Of a stretch of DNA of 64,000 nt, positions 17,522 through 27,520 are shown piece after piece. The DNA comes from Mesobacillus sp. S13 (GTDB lineage Bacteria; Bacillota; Bacilli; Bacillales; Cytobacillaceae): positions 3,553,001 through 3,617,000 of the forward strand of contig NZ_CP084622.1 in assembly GCF_020422885.1 (NCBI RefSeq), read 5' to 3'. Numbering within the stretch: position 1 is the stretch's first letter; every line of letters starts with the position of its first letter. Below the pieces are notes generated by a model. The model made no database searches and had not been told where the DNA came from. It saw only the letters and a list, made by a program, of their open reading frames with translations. The position numbers and the translations under genes were made by a program.

Positions 17522-19291
17522 CTACTGAGGCAGCTTTTTAAATAGCTTGATCGTGAAGGTTGTCCCTTTCCCGATCTGGCTGTCGACTTCGATATGTCCT
17601 TTATGCGCTTCAATTATGTGTTTGACGATGGCAAGGCCCAGTCCTGTTCCCCCTGAGTTTCGGCTCCTTGCCTTATCGACCCGGTAAAATCGCTCGAATA
17701 TCCTCGGTATTTCACTCTTCTCAATGCCAATGCCAGAATCCCTCACCACAACCATAACGGAATCTTCCTGGACAGATAACAAAATATCCACCCTGCCGCC
17801 ATTCGGTGTATAAGTGATGGCGTTGCTCACAAGATTGATCAGCACTTGCTTGAGCCTGTCTGAATCGCCCTCAATAACGGCATCCTCACTTGTGGACTGT
17901 TTCAGAGTCAGAAGGATATCCTTTTGTTCAGCTCTTCGTTGTAAAATCTCAATGACTTCACTTGCCTCTTTTACAAGATCCACGCTTCCCCTCGTCAGCC
18001 GGAAGCCGTGCTGCTCAATCTTTGAAAGGTCGAGCAGCTCCTGGATCAGTACCTGGAGACGGTCGCTTTCCTTTAAGATGATTTCGAGGAACGCTTCAAG
18101 TGTAGCCTTGTCATGCATGGCACCATCCAGCAGTGTTTCCGAAAATCCCTTAATCGAAGTTATCGGTGTCTTGAGCTCATGCGAGACATTTGCCACAAAG
18201 TCCTTCCTCATCTGTTCCAGCTTCTTCAGCTCGGTGATGTCATGGAAGACGAGCAGTATACCCTTCCAGACATTGTTTGTACCAATGATCGGTACCCCAT
18301 ATACTTCGAAATGGCGTCTTTCAATTTCCACTGGCAAAACAACCTGTTTCCGGACTTTTTGCTCGGTCATGAAGATTTCTTCTACCATCTGGATAATTTC
18401 TTCATGGTCGATTACTTCATAATAAAGTTTGTATAAGTATTCGGAAACCTCAACATTGAAAATTTCTTTGTATGGCTTATTAATCAAGTTAATAAAACCC
18501 CTGCTGTCAATCAAAATCAGGCCGCTGCCCATATTTTCAATCAGGGTGCTCAATCTGTCTTGCTGGGACTCTTTCAGCTTCATCAGTTCCTGAAGGTTTC
18601 TGGCAAGGATGTTGATCGACGAACTAAGCATTCCTGTTTCATCAATATGATCTTCGTAAGTCCTGGCCCGGTAATTCCCTTTAGCCAGCTCGATTGCGAC
18701 GTTTGTCGCCGATTCAATCGGTTTCGTATAGCGGTTAGTGATTCTTGTTCCAAGCAGGATGATGACGATCAATGCCATTCCAAGGCTAACGGTCAGAATC
18801 CACCAGATTTGCCGATAAGCTTTCTGCAGTTCATTGATCTTTGTAGTTAAGAAAACATAGCCTTCTTTTTCACCATCTTGTATCAGTGGATTCCAATAAT
18901 AATGCAGATCGAAACCTCCGCCAACTTCCAGGTCGCTCTCCTCTTCAGGAGGATCTTCGATAATATCGCCAATGATTTCTCCGTGCCTGCTGATTTTCGT
19001 GCTTGATAGTTCACCCGTGTCATACCGGATATCACCCTCAATATCAACAAGGGTGATTCTCGCGTTTAGCACTCTGCTCATCTTTAAGATTTCTTCAGTG
19101 TTGAGGGATGCGAGCCCTCCATTTTGTTCAATATTGGAGGTTAAAAGATTCATTTCAATCTTCAGCCGTTCATTGAAAGAGTTGATATAGTAGTTCTTGA
19201 ATAACTGCCCTAAAAGCAGGCCAAGGCCCAACAATACGATAATGATCAGGGTAATGAGGGCAAACAAGAGACGTGTCCGGTACTTTGTCAT
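17522..19291 (-). CDS. phoR: phosphate-starvation sensor histidine kinase PhoR
   Basis: Membrane sensor kinase for PhoP. 589 residues: TM1 (8-30), extracytoplasmic domain (about 31-160), TM2 (162-184), HAMP (185-237), PAS (about 245-350), and HisKA with phosphorylated His371 in ANVSHELKTP, then the ATPase domain with NLVSNAITYT and GTGLGLAIVK. Start overlaps the phoP stop by 4 bases (ATGA). Closely related to WalK-type kinases, but pairing with phoP beside mdh supports PhoR. Confidence 0.95.
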   Translation of the reverse strand: MTKYRTRLLFALITLIIIVLLGLGLLLGQLFKNYYINSFNERLKIEMNLLTSNIEQNGGLASLNTEEILKMSRVLNARITLVDIEGDIRYDTGELSSTKISRHGEIIGDIIEDPPEEESDLEVGGGFDLHYYWNPLIQDGEKEGYVFLTTKINELQKAYRQIWWILTVSLGMALIVIILLGTRITNRYTKPIESATNVAIELAKGNYRARTYEDHIDETGMLSSSINILARNLQELMKLKESQQDRLSTLIENMGSGLILIDSRGFINLINKPYKEIFNVEVSEYLYKLYYEVIDHEEIIQMVEEIFMTEQKVRKQVVLPVEIERRHFEVYGVPIIGTNNVWKGILLVFHDITELKKLEQMRKDFVANVSHELKTPITSIKGFSETLLDGAMHDKATLEAFLEIILKESDRLQVLIQELLDLSKIEQHGFRLTRGSVDLVKEASEVIEILQRRAEQKDILLTLKQSTSEDAVIEGDSDRLKQVLINLVSNAITYTPNGGRVDILLSVQEDSVMVVVRDSGIGIEKSEIPRIFERFYRVDKARSRNSGGTGLGLAIVKHIIEAHKGHIEVDSQIGKGTTFTIKLFKKLPQ

Positions 19292-20004
19292 TCTCCCTTT
19301 GGTTCCTCCAGCTTATATCCAAGGCCTCTTATTGTTTTGATATAGGATGGTTTTTTCGTATTCTGTTCGATTTTTTCCCGCAAGTGGCTTATATGTACGT
19401 CTACGATTCTTGTATCCCCGGCAAAGTCATAATTCCAAACAGCGCTGAGCAACTGGTCACGAGTGAGTACCCTGCCCTTATTCTTTGCCAGGTACAGGAG
19501 CAATTCGAATTCCTTCGGAGTCAATTCAAGCAAGTCTTCCATAAAGTAAGCCTCATAGAAATCAGGGATGATTCTCACATCACCAATTTTTATTTGGCCC
19601 TCATCCTCCGGCTTTTCCACGACTGCTTCTTGCTGTGTCTGTGTTCTTCTGAGGATAGCCTTTACTCTTGCTACAACCTCACGCGGACTGAACGGCTTCG
19701 TCATATAATCATCCGCGCCAAGCTCTAGGCCTAGCACTTTGTCAAACTCATCATCCTTTGCGGTAAGCATCAGAATCGGCACATTGATTTTCTGCTGCCT
19801 TAGCTGCTTACAAACTTCCATTCCATCCAGCTTCGGAAGCATCAAGTCCAGAACCATCAAGTCCGGCTTTTCCACTCCAGCAAGACGAATGCCTTCCTCA
19901 CCGTCCATTCCAGTTACCACAGAATAACCAGCCTGTTCGAGATTGTACTTCAGCAGTGTCACAATTGATTGTTCATCATCCACAACCAAAACCTTCTTGT
20001 CCAT
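19288..20004 (-). CDS. phoP: phosphate response regulator PhoP
   Basis: OmpR/PhoB-class regulator. From the ATG at 20004 (GGAGG five bases upstream) it is 238 residues. Receiver domain with acidic pair D9-D10, phospho-acceptor Asp53 (VLDLML) and Lys near 103 (LTAKD), then a C-terminal winged helix ending in the conserved TIRGLGYKLE. The 25-residue longer frame lacks support. It is first gene of the phoPR operon, directly upstream of phoR. Confidence 0.96.
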   Translation of the reverse strand: MDKKVLVVDDEQSIVTLLKYNLEQAGYSVVTGMDGEEGIRLAGVEKPDLMVLDLMLPKLDGMEVCKQLRQQKINVPILMLTAKDDEFDKVLGLELGADDYMTKPFSPREVVARVKAILRRTQTQQEAVVEKPEDEGQIKIGDVRIIPDFYEAYFMEDLLELTPKEFELLLYLAKNKGRVLTRDQLLSAVWNYDFAGDTRIVDVHISHLREKIEQNTKKPSYIKTIRGLGYKLEEPKGE

Positions 20005-20179
20005 ATGAGCCTCCAAAAAAAAGTTATTACCCCTGTTCATCCAGGCTCTTTTCTCAACCTTTGCTGCTATTGAGTACAAAATTGGATTAAGTATCCAATG
20101 TTTCTCAACAAAATTAAAGCTTATTATGAGAAAGGAGCTCTCAAACTTAATACCGACCTACAAATTGGCTTTTCATCAC

Positions 20180-20205
20180 GTTAAAATCGGCTTTAGGATT
20201 TTAAC
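20180..20205. promoter_or_regulatory. palindrome in the phoP upstream region
   Basis: GTTAAAAT (20180-20187) and ATTTTAAC (20198-20205) are perfect inverted arms with a 10-base centre. The spacing does not match the direct TTAACA repeats bound by PhoP. The rest of 20005-20285 shows no gene. Confidence 0.4.
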
Positions 20206-20285
20206 ATCCGTCTTACGAAGACAACCTTCATCCAATAGCTCTATTTACATTATAATATCAACCCAACCTGTAAAATCAAATATAA

Positions 20286-20325
20286 AACTAAAAGGGATGC
20301 ACAATTATTGTACATCCCTTTTAGT
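20286..20325 (-). terminator. terminator of the MaoC-like gene
   Basis: AACTAAAAGGGATG / CATCCCTTTTAGTT stem with one mismatch near the loop; it overlaps the stop codon region and has a T-rich tail. Confidence 0.8.
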
Positions 20326-20802
20326 TTAAAAGTTTTCTAATGCTTTACCGTCCATACGCTGAACTGGGTATGGAGGACAAACGAGCAGCTGCCCCTTTAC
20401 AACTGTCTCTTCTTCTTCATTCTTTCCTATAACCGTGATTTCAATGTTATGCTTGCTTTTCATCACTTCGGTTACTTCAAAAAAGAATTGGACTGTTCCG
20501 TAATGGTAAACAGGCTTCACATACTCAATATCCTGTCTTAGAATATGACTTCCAGGTCCCGGAAGGTATTTGGAAACAGCAGAAGTGATGATTCCATTCA
20601 GCATGATTGCCGGAACAATCGGTTTTTCATAAGGTGTCTGCGACGCATAATCATGCTGGATATATAAAGGATTGGCATCATTCGTCAATCCCAAATACAA
20701 TAGGAGATCCTTATCTTCTATTTTTTCTGTTAGTGTCAATTTTTCTCCGACAGTGATTTCTTCTATTTTCCTGCCAAGCTTACGTTTTCTTCCAAGCAGC
20801 AT
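20326..20802 (-). CDS. MaoC-like hotdog-fold dehydratase
   Basis: 158-residue single hotdog-domain protein resembling MaoC/(R)-specific enoyl-CoA hydratases and the small Bacillus MaoC-like proteins found next to mdh. The segment GLTNDANPLYIQHDYA carries the Asp-x4-His-like active-site arrangement of the hydratase family (Asp and His retained). The ATG at 20802 follows AAAGGGG by eight bases; an upstream extension of 19 codons is not supported. It is transcribed alone between mdh and phoP. Substrate unknown. Confidence 0.8.
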   Translation of the reverse strand: MLLGRKRKLGRKIEEITVGEKLTLTEKIEDKDLLLYLGLTNDANPLYIQHDYASQTPYEKPIVPAIMLNGIITSAVSKYLPGPGSHILRQDIEYVKPVYHYGTVQFFFEVTEVMKSKHNIEITVIGKNEEEETVVKGQLLVCPPYPVQRMDGKALENF

Positions 20803-20883
20803 AGCATTTACCCCTTTGCAATAGAAGTTCAGGAAGGTTATTCCCATTTCTTGTCCCATATTCGTCTACTTAATAACTTGTGT

Positions 20884-20913
20884 AAAAAAATCGGGGAATA
20901 TCCCCGATTTTTT
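20884..20913. terminator. terminator of mdh, symmetrical
   Basis: AAAAAATCGGGG / CCCCGATTTTTT with a short loop; strong in both directions. Confidence 0.88.
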
Positions 20914-20938
20914 ATTTTTACTAGTAATCTGTTAATGA

Positions 20939-21877
20939 TTAAGCAAGAACTGCCATAACGTTGCGGACAGCTTCTGCAGACTTATCAAGTGCTGCTTTTT
21001 CTTCTGTAGTCAACTCAAGCTCAATTACTTTCTCGATACCGCCGGCGCCGAGGATGGTTGGAACTCCCAGGTAAATTCCTTCGTAACCATACTCTCCTTC
21101 TAGATATGCAATAGAAGGCAATACGCGCCGTTGATCTTTGAGAATCGCTTCACACATTTCAACAAGGGAAGCTGCCGGCGCATAGTAAGCGCTGCCATTC
21201 CCAAGTAGGTTGACGATTTCGCCTCCGCCTTTGCGCGTCCGCTCTACAATGGCATCAAGGCGATCTTTCGGAATAAGAGTTTCAAGAGGAATGCCTCCTG
21301 CATATGAATAACGCACAAGTGGAACCATGTCATCGCCGTGTCCTCCAAGAACGAAACCTGTAACATCTTTAACAGACAGGTTTAATTCCTGAGCTACGAA
21401 GGTTCGGAAACGAGCCGTATCCAATACGCCCGATTGGCCGATTACGCGATTTTTAGGAAAGCCGGACTCTTTGAAAATAGTATAAGTCATTGCATCAACC
21501 GGATTTGTCAATACAACGATAAAACTATCTGGAGAGTGCTTGGCGATTTCCTGGGCTACACTTTTCATGATTTTTTGGTTCGTCTGAACAAGGTCATCAC
21601 GGCTCATGCCAGGTTTGCGCGCAATACCAGCTGTTACTACAACGATATCTGAGTCTTTCGTATCTTCATAGCTGGAAGTACCGGTAATGTTTGCGTCAAA
21701 CCCCTGGACCGGGCTTGCCTCAAGCATATCAAGCGCCTTCCCCTTTGTAGGGTTTTCCATTTGCGGGATATCGACTAACACTACATCCCCAAGTTCCTTC
21801 TGTGCTAGCAAGAATGCTGTTGTTGCTCCTGTGAATCCTCCACCAATGACGGAAATCTTTTTGCGTTTTAATGACAT
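20939..21877 (-). CDS. mdh: malate dehydrogenase (NAD)
   Basis: Oxidises malate to oxaloacetate in the TCA cycle. 312 residues. Rossmann motif [10 protein letters not shown], Asp at the end of the second strand (VLVDI) for NAD, substrate arginines in the [10 protein letters not shown] loop, and catalytic His in [13 protein letters not shown]-like MDH of the Bacillus type. TGAGGAGG precedes the ATG. It follows icd by 91 bases with a hairpin in between, as in the citZ-icd-mdh operon of B. subtilis. Confidence 0.97.
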   Translation of the reverse strand: MSLKRKKISVIGGGFTGATTAFLLAQKELGDVVLVDIPQMENPTKGKALDMLEASPVQGFDANITGTSSYEDTKDSDIVVVTAGIARKPGMSRDDLVQTNQKIMKSVAQEIAKHSPDSFIVVLTNPVDAMTYTIFKESGFPKNRVIGQSGVLDTARFRTFVAQELNLSVKDVTGFVLGGHGDDMVPLVRYSYAGGIPLETLIPKDRLDAIVERTRKGGGEIVNLLGNGSAYYAPAASLVEMCEAILKDQRRVLPSIAYLEGEYGYEGIYLGVPTILGAGGIEKVIELELTTEEKAALDKSAEAVRNVMAVLA

Positions 21878-21931
21878 AAGGCTTCCTCCTCAGAACGAAT
21901 ATATTTTTTAAAAATATATGCTATTTATGTA

Positions 21932-21958
21932 AAGGCTATCCTTAAAAAGGATAGCCTT
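21932..21958 (-). terminator. hairpin between icd and mdh
   Basis: Perfect stem AAGGCTATCCT / AGGATAGCCTT. The tail on the minus strand is only moderately T-rich, so partial termination or an mRNA processing barrier is likely. Confidence 0.65.
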
Positions 21959-21968
21959 CAGCACACTT

Positions 21969-23237
21969 TTAGCCCATGTTCTTGATCAGTACATCGCCGA
22001 ACTCAGAAGTCTTCACTTCTGTAGCGCCATCCATCAAACGAGCAAAGTCATATGTTACAACCTTTGAAGCGATTGATTTTTCCATTGATTTAACGATCAG
22101 GTTCGCAGCTTCAGTCCAGCCAAGGTGTTCAAGCATCAGGACGCCTGAAAGGATGACAGATGAAGGGTTAACCTTATCCAATCCAGCATATTTCGGAGCA
22201 GTTCCGTGAGTAGCTTCGAAAATAGCATGGCCAGTTTCATAGTTGATGTTTGCTCCAGGAGCGATACCAATACCGCCAACCTGTGCTGCAAGTGCATCAG
22301 AAATGTAGTCACCGTTAAGGTTCATTGTTGCAACAACGTCAAACTCTTTCGGACGTGTAAGGATTTGCTGTAGGAAGATATCCGCAATCGCATCTTTAAC
22401 GATGATTTTGCCAGCAGCCTCAGCGTCAGACTGAGCTTTGTTCGCTGCATCAGTTCCTTGTTCATCCTTGATCTTGTCATATTGAGCCCAAGTGAAGACC
22501 TTGTCGCCGAATTCCTTCTCAGCAAGTTCATAGCCCCAGTTTTTGAATGCGCCTTCTGTGAACTTCATGATATTGCCTTTATGTACAAGCGTTACTGACT
22601 TACGGCCTTCAGTGATGGCGTAATTGATCGCTGAACGTACAAGGCGCTCTGTTCCTTCTTTGGAAACAGGCTTGATTCCGAGACCTGAAGTTTCAGGGAA
22701 ACGGATTTTATTTACGCCCATTTCGTTTTGCAGGAATGCAAGAAGCTTCTTGACTTCGTCAGATCCGCTTGCATACTCGATACCAGCATAGATATCTTCA
22801 GTGTTTTCACGGAAAATAACCATGTCAGTGTCCTGTGGACGTTTTACAGGTGAAGGAACACCTTCGAACCAGCGAACAGGACGCAGGCACACGAATAGAT
22901 CCAATTCCTGGCGCAATGCAACGTTAAGAGAACGGATTCCGCCACCGATCGGTGTTGTTAAAGGACCTTTGATCGCGATTAAGTACTCGTTGATCAACTC
23001 TAAAGTTTCGCTTGGCAGCCATTCACCAGTCTGGTTGAACGCCTTTTCTCCAGCTAATACTTCTTTCCAGACAATCTTTTTCTCACCCTTGTATGCTTTT
23101 TCAACTGCTGCATCAAGAACGCGGACAGAAGCTGCCCAAATGTCAGGACCTGTACCGTCACCTTCGATAAAAGGAACGATTGGATTGTTTGGTACGTTTA
23201 GAACTCCGTCTTTTACTGTGATTTTTTCACCTTGCAT
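21969..23237 (-). CDS. icd: isocitrate dehydrogenase (NADP)
   Basis: Oxidative decarboxylation of isocitrate to 2-oxoglutarate. From the ATG at 23237 (GGAGGGAG upstream) it is 422 residues. The substrate Ser lies in [12 protein letters not shown], and the metal-binding and cofactor segments ([14 protein letters not shown]) are of the NADP type. The 15-codon longer frame is not supported. Second gene of the citZ-icd-mdh series. Confidence 0.97.
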   Translation of the reverse strand: MQGEKITVKDGVLNVPNNPIVPFIEGDGTGPDIWAASVRVLDAAVEKAYKGEKKIVWKEVLAGEKAFNQTGEWLPSETLELINEYLIAIKGPLTTPIGGGIRSLNVALRQELDLFVCLRPVRWFEGVPSPVKRPQDTDMVIFRENTEDIYAGIEYASGSDEVKKLLAFLQNEMGVNKIRFPETSGLGIKPVSKEGTERLVRSAINYAITEGRKSVTLVHKGNIMKFTEGAFKNWGYELAEKEFGDKVFTWAQYDKIKDEQGTDAANKAQSDAEAAGKIIVKDAIADIFLQQILTRPKEFDVVATMNLNGDYISDALAAQVGGIGIAPGANINYETGHAIFEATHGTAPKYAGLDKVNPSSVILSGVLMLEHLGWTEAANLIVKSMEKSIASKVVTYDFARLMDGATEVKTSEFGDVLIKNMG

Positions 23238-23327
23238 ATTATTCTCTCCCTCCAAAATCATGTGAGCCAGACATTTAATCAAAGGTCAGCAGGCCTGGTT
23301 GCCACTAACCTTGCACTCGGAAGCCAG

Positions 23328-23363
23328 GCACCCTTTCACCTATAAAGGTGCTGAAAAGGGTGC
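23328..23363 (-). other. hairpin in the citZ-icd gap
   Basis: GCACCCTTT / AAAAGGGTGC arms with inner ACC/GGT pairs, without a T tract. It may be an mRNA stabiliser between citZ and icd rather than a terminator. Confidence 0.5.
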
Positions 23364-23435
23364 TTAACTTCCTTACTCTCCTATTACAGCAATTTTTCAC
23401 TAAAAAGTAAAATATTGCTCCTCTATCTCTTAAAA

Positions 23436-24551
23436 TTATCTCATTTCAATGGCAACATATTCTTGTTTGCCAGGACCCGTATAATCAGCACGAGGGCGAA
23501 TCAGACGATTGTTGTCATACTGTTCAAGGATATGTGCAAGCCATCCAGATACGCGGCTTACAGCAAAAATCGGCGTGAACAAATCATGGTCGATTCCAAG
23601 GCTGTGATATACAGATGCCGAGTAGAAGTCAACATTCGGCGGAAGGTTCTTCTCGCCTGTCACGATTTCCTCGATCTTTGTTGACATTTCATACCAGTGA
23701 GGTTCGCCTGTCAGTTCAGTGAGCCTCTTGGACATTTCTCTCAAATGCTTCGCACGAGGATCTCCCTGACGGTATACCCGGTGTCCAAAGCCCATGATCT
23801 TTTCCTTGTTCGCAAGCTTTCCGCGGATTGCCGGCTCTACATTTTCAAGAGTGCCGATTTCTGTGAGCATTTTCATAACTGCTTCATTTGCTCCTCCGTG
23901 AAGAGGTCCTTTTAAAGCACCGATCGCAGCTGTGACACCTGAATACACATCAGAAAGTGTGGCAACACAGACACGGGCAGTGAATGTTGAAGCATTAAGC
24001 TCATGATCAGCATGAAGGACCAATGCTTTATTCATTGCTTCTACTGCAACTTCTTCAGGCTCGTCGCCAGTCAGCATGTACAGGAAGTTAGCCGCGAAAT
24101 TGAGGTCTTCTCTAGGCGCGATAGGCTCAAGACCCTTTCTTACTCTAGCAAAGGCCGTAACGATAGCCGGCATCTTAGCCTGCAGGCGGATCGCTTTACG
24201 GTAATTCGATTCTTTTTCCATTACATCCGCTTCATCATCATATAAACCTAAAAGAGATACAGCTGAGCGAACCGCAGCCATCGGATGGACTTTATCAATC
24301 GGGTACATTTTGAAATGTTCCAATACTTCTTTTGGCAAAGCCGCATTCTCTGCAAGCTGCTTCTTCAATTCGTCCAATTCTGCTGCTGTCGGAAGCTTGC
24401 GATGCCATAATAAGTAAATCACTTCTTCGAAACTAGCATTTTCAGCTAGATCGTCGATGTCATAGCCAACATAAGTCAGCGTGTCATCGATAATAGAGCT
24501 GATAGAAGATGTTGTTGCTACTACCCCTTCAAGACCACGTGTTACTGTCAT
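23436..24551 (-). CDS. citZ: citrate synthase
   Basis: Condenses acetyl-CoA and oxaloacetate. From the ATG at 24551 (AAGGAGA eight bases upstream) it is 371 residues and begins like B. subtilis CitZ (MTVTRGLEG). Catalytic His regions LHADHELNAS and GFGHRVYRQGDPR, and the C-terminal Asp region (PNVDFYSASVYHSLG) are intact. The 11-codon longer frame is rejected. First gene of the TCA operon with a long leader carrying a cre-like site. Confidence 0.97.
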   Translation of the reverse strand: MTVTRGLEGVVATTSSISSIIDDTLTYVGYDIDDLAENASFEEVIYLLWHRKLPTAAELDELKKQLAENAALPKEVLEHFKMYPIDKVHPMAAVRSAVSLLGLYDDEADVMEKESNYRKAIRLQAKMPAIVTAFARVRKGLEPIAPREDLNFAANFLYMLTGDEPEEVAVEAMNKALVLHADHELNASTFTARVCVATLSDVYSGVTAAIGALKGPLHGGANEAVMKMLTEIGTLENVEPAIRGKLANKEKIMGFGHRVYRQGDPRAKHLREMSKRLTELTGEPHWYEMSTKIEEIVTGEKNLPPNVDFYSASVYHSLGIDHDLFTPIFAVSRVSGWLAHILEQYDNNRLIRPRADYTGPGKQEYVAIEMR

Positions 24552-24759
24552 ACTCAATCTCTCCTTTGTAGTTAATTTCCCCATATCCCATTTTGTCTGT
24601 ATGTTGGATTGCTGTTGAAAACAGCGTTATCAGAAAATAGAAATTTCTGATACTTTATACGAAAAGCCGGACCATTCGCCGACGACAGACCGATTCCAGC
24701 CGAAATGCCCTTTTGATGTTTCTATGGGTATCGAGCGCTTGCTCAGGCAGCCGGCAAAA

Positions 24760-24773
24760 AGAAAATGCTTACA
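24760..24773 (-). promoter_or_regulatory. cre-like site in the citZ leader
   Basis: Minus strand TGTAAGCATTTTCT matches the CcpA cre consensus TGWAANCGNTNWCA at 12 of 14 positions. It lies 70-85 bases downstream of the predicted start of transcription, where it would act as a roadblock. CcpA control of citZ is known in B. subtilis. Confidence 0.6.
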
Positions 24774-24850
24774 TTTTATAATATTAAAAAACCGTGGATA
24801 CTCACTCCACCCCAGGCCTATGTAAAGGGATGGAAGCAGTTACAAGTCCT

Positions 24851-24879
24851 ATTATAAACAATTATCTGACATTTGTGAA
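24851..24879 (-). promoter_or_regulatory. promoter of citZ
   Basis: Minus strand TTCACA (24874-24879), 17-base spacer, perfect TATAAT (24851-24856). It gives a leader of about 290 nt. Confidence 0.65.
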
Positions 24880-24923
24880 TGAAAACAACTTAAATCAATA
24901 TAAAATATTATTTTACAAAAAGG

Positions 24924-25382
24924 CTATTTAAATAATTCTAAGATTTTCATAGCTGCAAATGCAATACCGGCACCAATCAAAGGGCCTACTGCTACGCCTT
25001 TGAATAATGATACGGCCAAAATTGTTCCCAGAACGAGAGCCGTTGTAATATGGGGGTCTTCAGCCAGCAAGGTAACTCCACCTTTTGCCAGCAGAGCAAC
25101 CGCCATTCCGGAGATCAGGGCAATCCATGCATAGACCGACTTGAAAGCACCACCTAAATCTTTAAAACCAATATCACCGCTGGCGATTGGTGCAAGGACG
25201 GCAATGGTAATAATGGTTACACCCCAATTGATCCCCTTTCCCTGCAGCAGCGAAAATGTCTTGGCTTCAAATCCAGCAATCTTCATTACAAGCAAGACTA
25301 GTACCGCAATGATCAATGATTGGTTTTTCGCCAGAAAGGCAATTGCCAATAAAGTTAGTAAAAAAAGCATAGGCTCTAGCAT
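24924..25382 (-). CDS. ytwI: DUF441 family membrane protein YtwI
   Basis: 152-residue integral membrane protein with four to five hydrophobic helices, belonging to the small DUF441 family found across bacilli. No enzymatic motif is visible and the function is unknown. GGAAGGA lies 9 bases before the ATG. It is divergent from ytvI and precedes citZ, the same place as ytwI in B. subtilis. A short gap with the citZ promoter follows, so it is probably not part of the citZ transcript. Confidence 0.88.
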   Translation of the reverse strand: MLEPMLFLLTLLAIAFLAKNQSLIIAVLVLLVMKIAGFEAKTFSLLQGKGINWGVTIITIAVLAPIASGDIGFKDLGGAFKSVYAWIALISGMAVALLAKGGVTLLAEDPHITTALVLGTILAVSLFKGVAVGPLIGAGIAFAAMKILELFK

Positions 25383-25490
25383 AAATTTGACATCCTTCCA
25401 CGGTTAAAACTATTGTAACATAATTTAAAATATTACACCAAGTAAGTAGGATTTAGATTACTGCTCCTGCTGATTATACGCATCACATGT

Positions 25491-25519
25491 TTGTATTAAT
25501 TCCAATGTTCTTATATAAA
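25491..25519 (+). promoter_or_regulatory. promoter of ytvI
   Basis: TTGTAT (25491-25496), 17-base spacer, TATAAA (25514-25519). The leader of about 225 nt includes a small CGAATCTT/AAGATTCG hairpin (about 25643-25663) and no recognised riboswitch. Confidence 0.6.
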
Positions 25520-25751
25520 ATACGGTTTCCGTAAAATTCATTATATAGTATTTCCATTCAATAGAAGAGAGGGGTCTTTCCGACTCCAGAGGAGACTGCA
25601 ACAAGTATTTGGCCGCTTTAAAGGATTTTCGAAAATTAAATCGAATCTTTTAAAAAGATTCGCCGTATATTTTAAGAGACTCTCAAAACAGGCTTCAATG
25701 TTGTGATGTACCAATAGTTTTGGCTGCCGCATCCCAAAAGGAGGAACCCGC

Positions 25752-26879
25752 TTGAATCCCGTATACCTATATAGAACTTTGCGTCTCATATTTGTAATCG
25801 GCCTAGTTGTGGCCGGAGCGTTTGCACTTTTTTTCGTATCTAAGGTAACTTATCCATTCATCATCGGCTTTCTTATTGCTTTCATGATGAATCCGCTCGT
25901 CAACTTTTTCCAGGAGCGCGCAAAAATTCCCAGATCCCTGGCAGTATTGATTTCCCTTTTGCTGATCATGCTGGTGTTCGCGGGATTGATCACACTGCTT
26001 GTGGTCGAAATCGCTTCAGGCGCTGAATATCTTGCTAAGGTAGTCCCTGAACATCTAATTACCTTGATCGATTATATTGAACATTTATTTGCAGCACAGC
26101 TCATTCCCATTTACAACCAGCTTACCGGTATGTTCCAAAGCCTTGAGTCAGGTCAGCAGGATACGATTATGGATAACATCCAGAATGTAGGCGCAACCAT
26201 CGGGACAACAGTAGGAAATTTCATTAAGAATTTTTTCGAAAAGATTCCCAACATACTGTCCTGGTTCCCTAACGCAGCAACTGTCCTCATTTTCTCATTG
26301 CTTGGTACTTTCTTTATCAGTAAAGACTGGTATCGATTATCGGCAATGGGGACTAAGTTTTTGCCTAATCGGGCAAGGACAAGCAGCAAAACCGTTTTTG
26401 ATGATTTAAAAAAGGCCTTATTCGGATTTGTCAGGGCGCAGGCAACATTGGTTTCAATCACTACCGTCATCATCCTGATTGGTTTGTTGATCCTTCGCAT
26501 CGATTATGCGATTACGATTGCCCTGGTTACCGGTATAGTGGACATCATCCCCTATCTCGGTACGGGTGCTGTTTTCGTCCCGTGGATCATTTATGAAGCA
26601 ATTGCCGGCGATATGAGTACGGCAATCGGTTTAGGCATCCTGTATGTCGTTGTATTGGTCCAAAGACAGATTATGGAGCCGAAGATCCTATCCTCAAGCA
26701 TAGGACTTGATCCACTAGCGACCCTGATCGCCCTGTTCGTCGGCTTCAAGACCATCGGCTTCCTTGGACTGATAGTAGGTCCAGTCATCCTGGTGATTTT
26801 CAATACCCTGCAGCGCGCAAATGTATTCCAGGACATTTGGTCATTCATAAAAGGAAAAGACGAATTCATCATTAAGTAA
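25752..26879 (+). CDS. ytvI: sporulation membrane protein YtvI (AI-2E transporter family)
   Basis: 375-residue polytopic membrane protein of the PF01594 family: two N-terminal helices (about 10-50), a third (62-88), a soluble stretch, and a cluster of C-terminal helices (about 175-360) with the conserved GIVDIIPYLG segment. Members include TqsA-like exporters; YtvI is annotated as sporulation-linked. The start is TTG at 25752, seven bases after AAAGGAGG. It is the only plus-strand gene in this part of the window and is followed by a very strong hairpin. Confidence 0.9.
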   Translation: MNPVYLYRTLRLIFVIGLVVAGAFALFFVSKVTYPFIIGFLIAFMMNPLVNFFQERAKIPRSLAVLISLLLIMLVFAGLITLLVVEIASGAEYLAKVVPEHLITLIDYIEHLFAAQLIPIYNQLTGMFQSLESGQQDTIMDNIQNVGATIGTTVGNFIKNFFEKIPNILSWFPNAATVLIFSLLGTFFISKDWYRLSAMGTKFLPNRARTSSKTVFDDLKKALFGFVRAQATLVSITTVIILIGLLILRIDYAITIALVTGIVDIIPYLGTGAVFVPWIIYEAIAGDMSTAIGLGILYVVVLVQRQIMEPKILSSSIGLDPLATLIALFVGFKTIGFLGLIVGPVILVIFNTLQRANVFQDIWSFIKGKDEFIIK

Positions 26880-26944
26880 GATTATCGCAGGGCTGTATGC
26901 AAAGTTATGATACCAAATGAATACATACAGCATTAAGTTAGCGT

Positions 26945-26992
26945 AAAAAATGCTAGGAGCAGTTCACCACTGAACTGCTCCTAGCATTTTAT
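26945..26992. terminator. strong bidirectional terminator after ytvI
   Basis: 20-bp perfect stem from AAAATGCTAGGAGC to GCTCCTAGCATTTT with a four-base loop. It separates ytvI from the AT-rich patch. Confidence 0.92.
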
Positions 26993-27010
26993 CTTTAACA
27001 TTAGCACCCG

Positions 27011-27367
27011 TTAGCTTAATAAAGATTTACTTACTACCTTAAAATAAACTAATTTTGTTATTAAAAAACCAATCAGTAGCCCGACTAAAATACTAGCCAG
27101 TAGCCTGAATAGAGCTTCCCCAAGACCATAATTAATGTATTCTCCTTGAGAAAATAATAAAGAATTCAAGAAAACATCAGATAGTGCAGTCGAAATAACT
27201 AAATATATAGCAATGCCAATAGATAACTTCATTGGTGATGCTACTCCCTTATATATCTTCACTAAATAGAATGCTGAACCAACCAAAATGAGTATAAAAA
27301 TTAACAAAAGTATAATGCCAATCTCGATACCTGATGTAACCTCAGTTAATATTCTATAAAACGTCAT
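27011..27367 (-). CDS. small three-helix membrane protein
   Basis: 118-residue protein of no recognised family. Three hydrophobic segments (roughly residues 12-34, 45-66 and 84-108 from the start used here). The ATG at 27367 is chosen because AAGGGGG lies six bases upstream; an ATG two codons earlier would sit directly on that site. AT-rich coding sequence, unlike the flanking core genes, and absent from this place in B. subtilis, so it is part of an accessory patch (about 27.0-28.6 kb). No function inferred. Confidence 0.65.
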   Translation of the reverse strand: MTFYRILTEVTSGIEIGIILLLIFILILVGSAFYLVKIYKGVASPMKLSIGIAIYLVISTALSDVFLNSLLFSQGEYINYGLGEALFRLLASILVGLLIGFLITKLVYFKVVSKSLLS

Positions 27368-27452
27368 TCTCATCCCCCTTATTCATTTTTTTATAATATG
27401 CTTCTGTCATAGAAGAAATTTCCTTCTTCAACATTACTGCCTCTTTAGCACA

Positions 27453-27480
27453 AAAGAAAAGGAGCTGTTGATACAACTCC
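27453..27480 (-). terminator. terminator of the VOC gene
   Basis: GGAG(T)TG / CAACAGCTCC-type hairpin followed by TTTTCTTTT on the minus strand. Confidence 0.65.
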
Positions 27481-27520
27481 CCCTTATTCATTTTCAGAGT
27501 TTTATTCGCTCATTAAGAAA

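Noticed and set aside
20180-20205. PhoP box in front of phoP
   Set aside because: The TTAAAA elements form an inverted repeat and not the 11-bp-spaced direct repeats expected for PhoP; kept only as an unassigned palindrome.
25541-25750. T-box or riboswitch in the ytvI leader
   Set aside because: No T-box core sequence or known aptamer pattern; only a small hairpin.
25541-25789. 82-codon minus-strand frame opposite the ytvI leader
   Set aside because: Overlaps the ytvI promoter-leader and start; no ribosome site or family resemblance.
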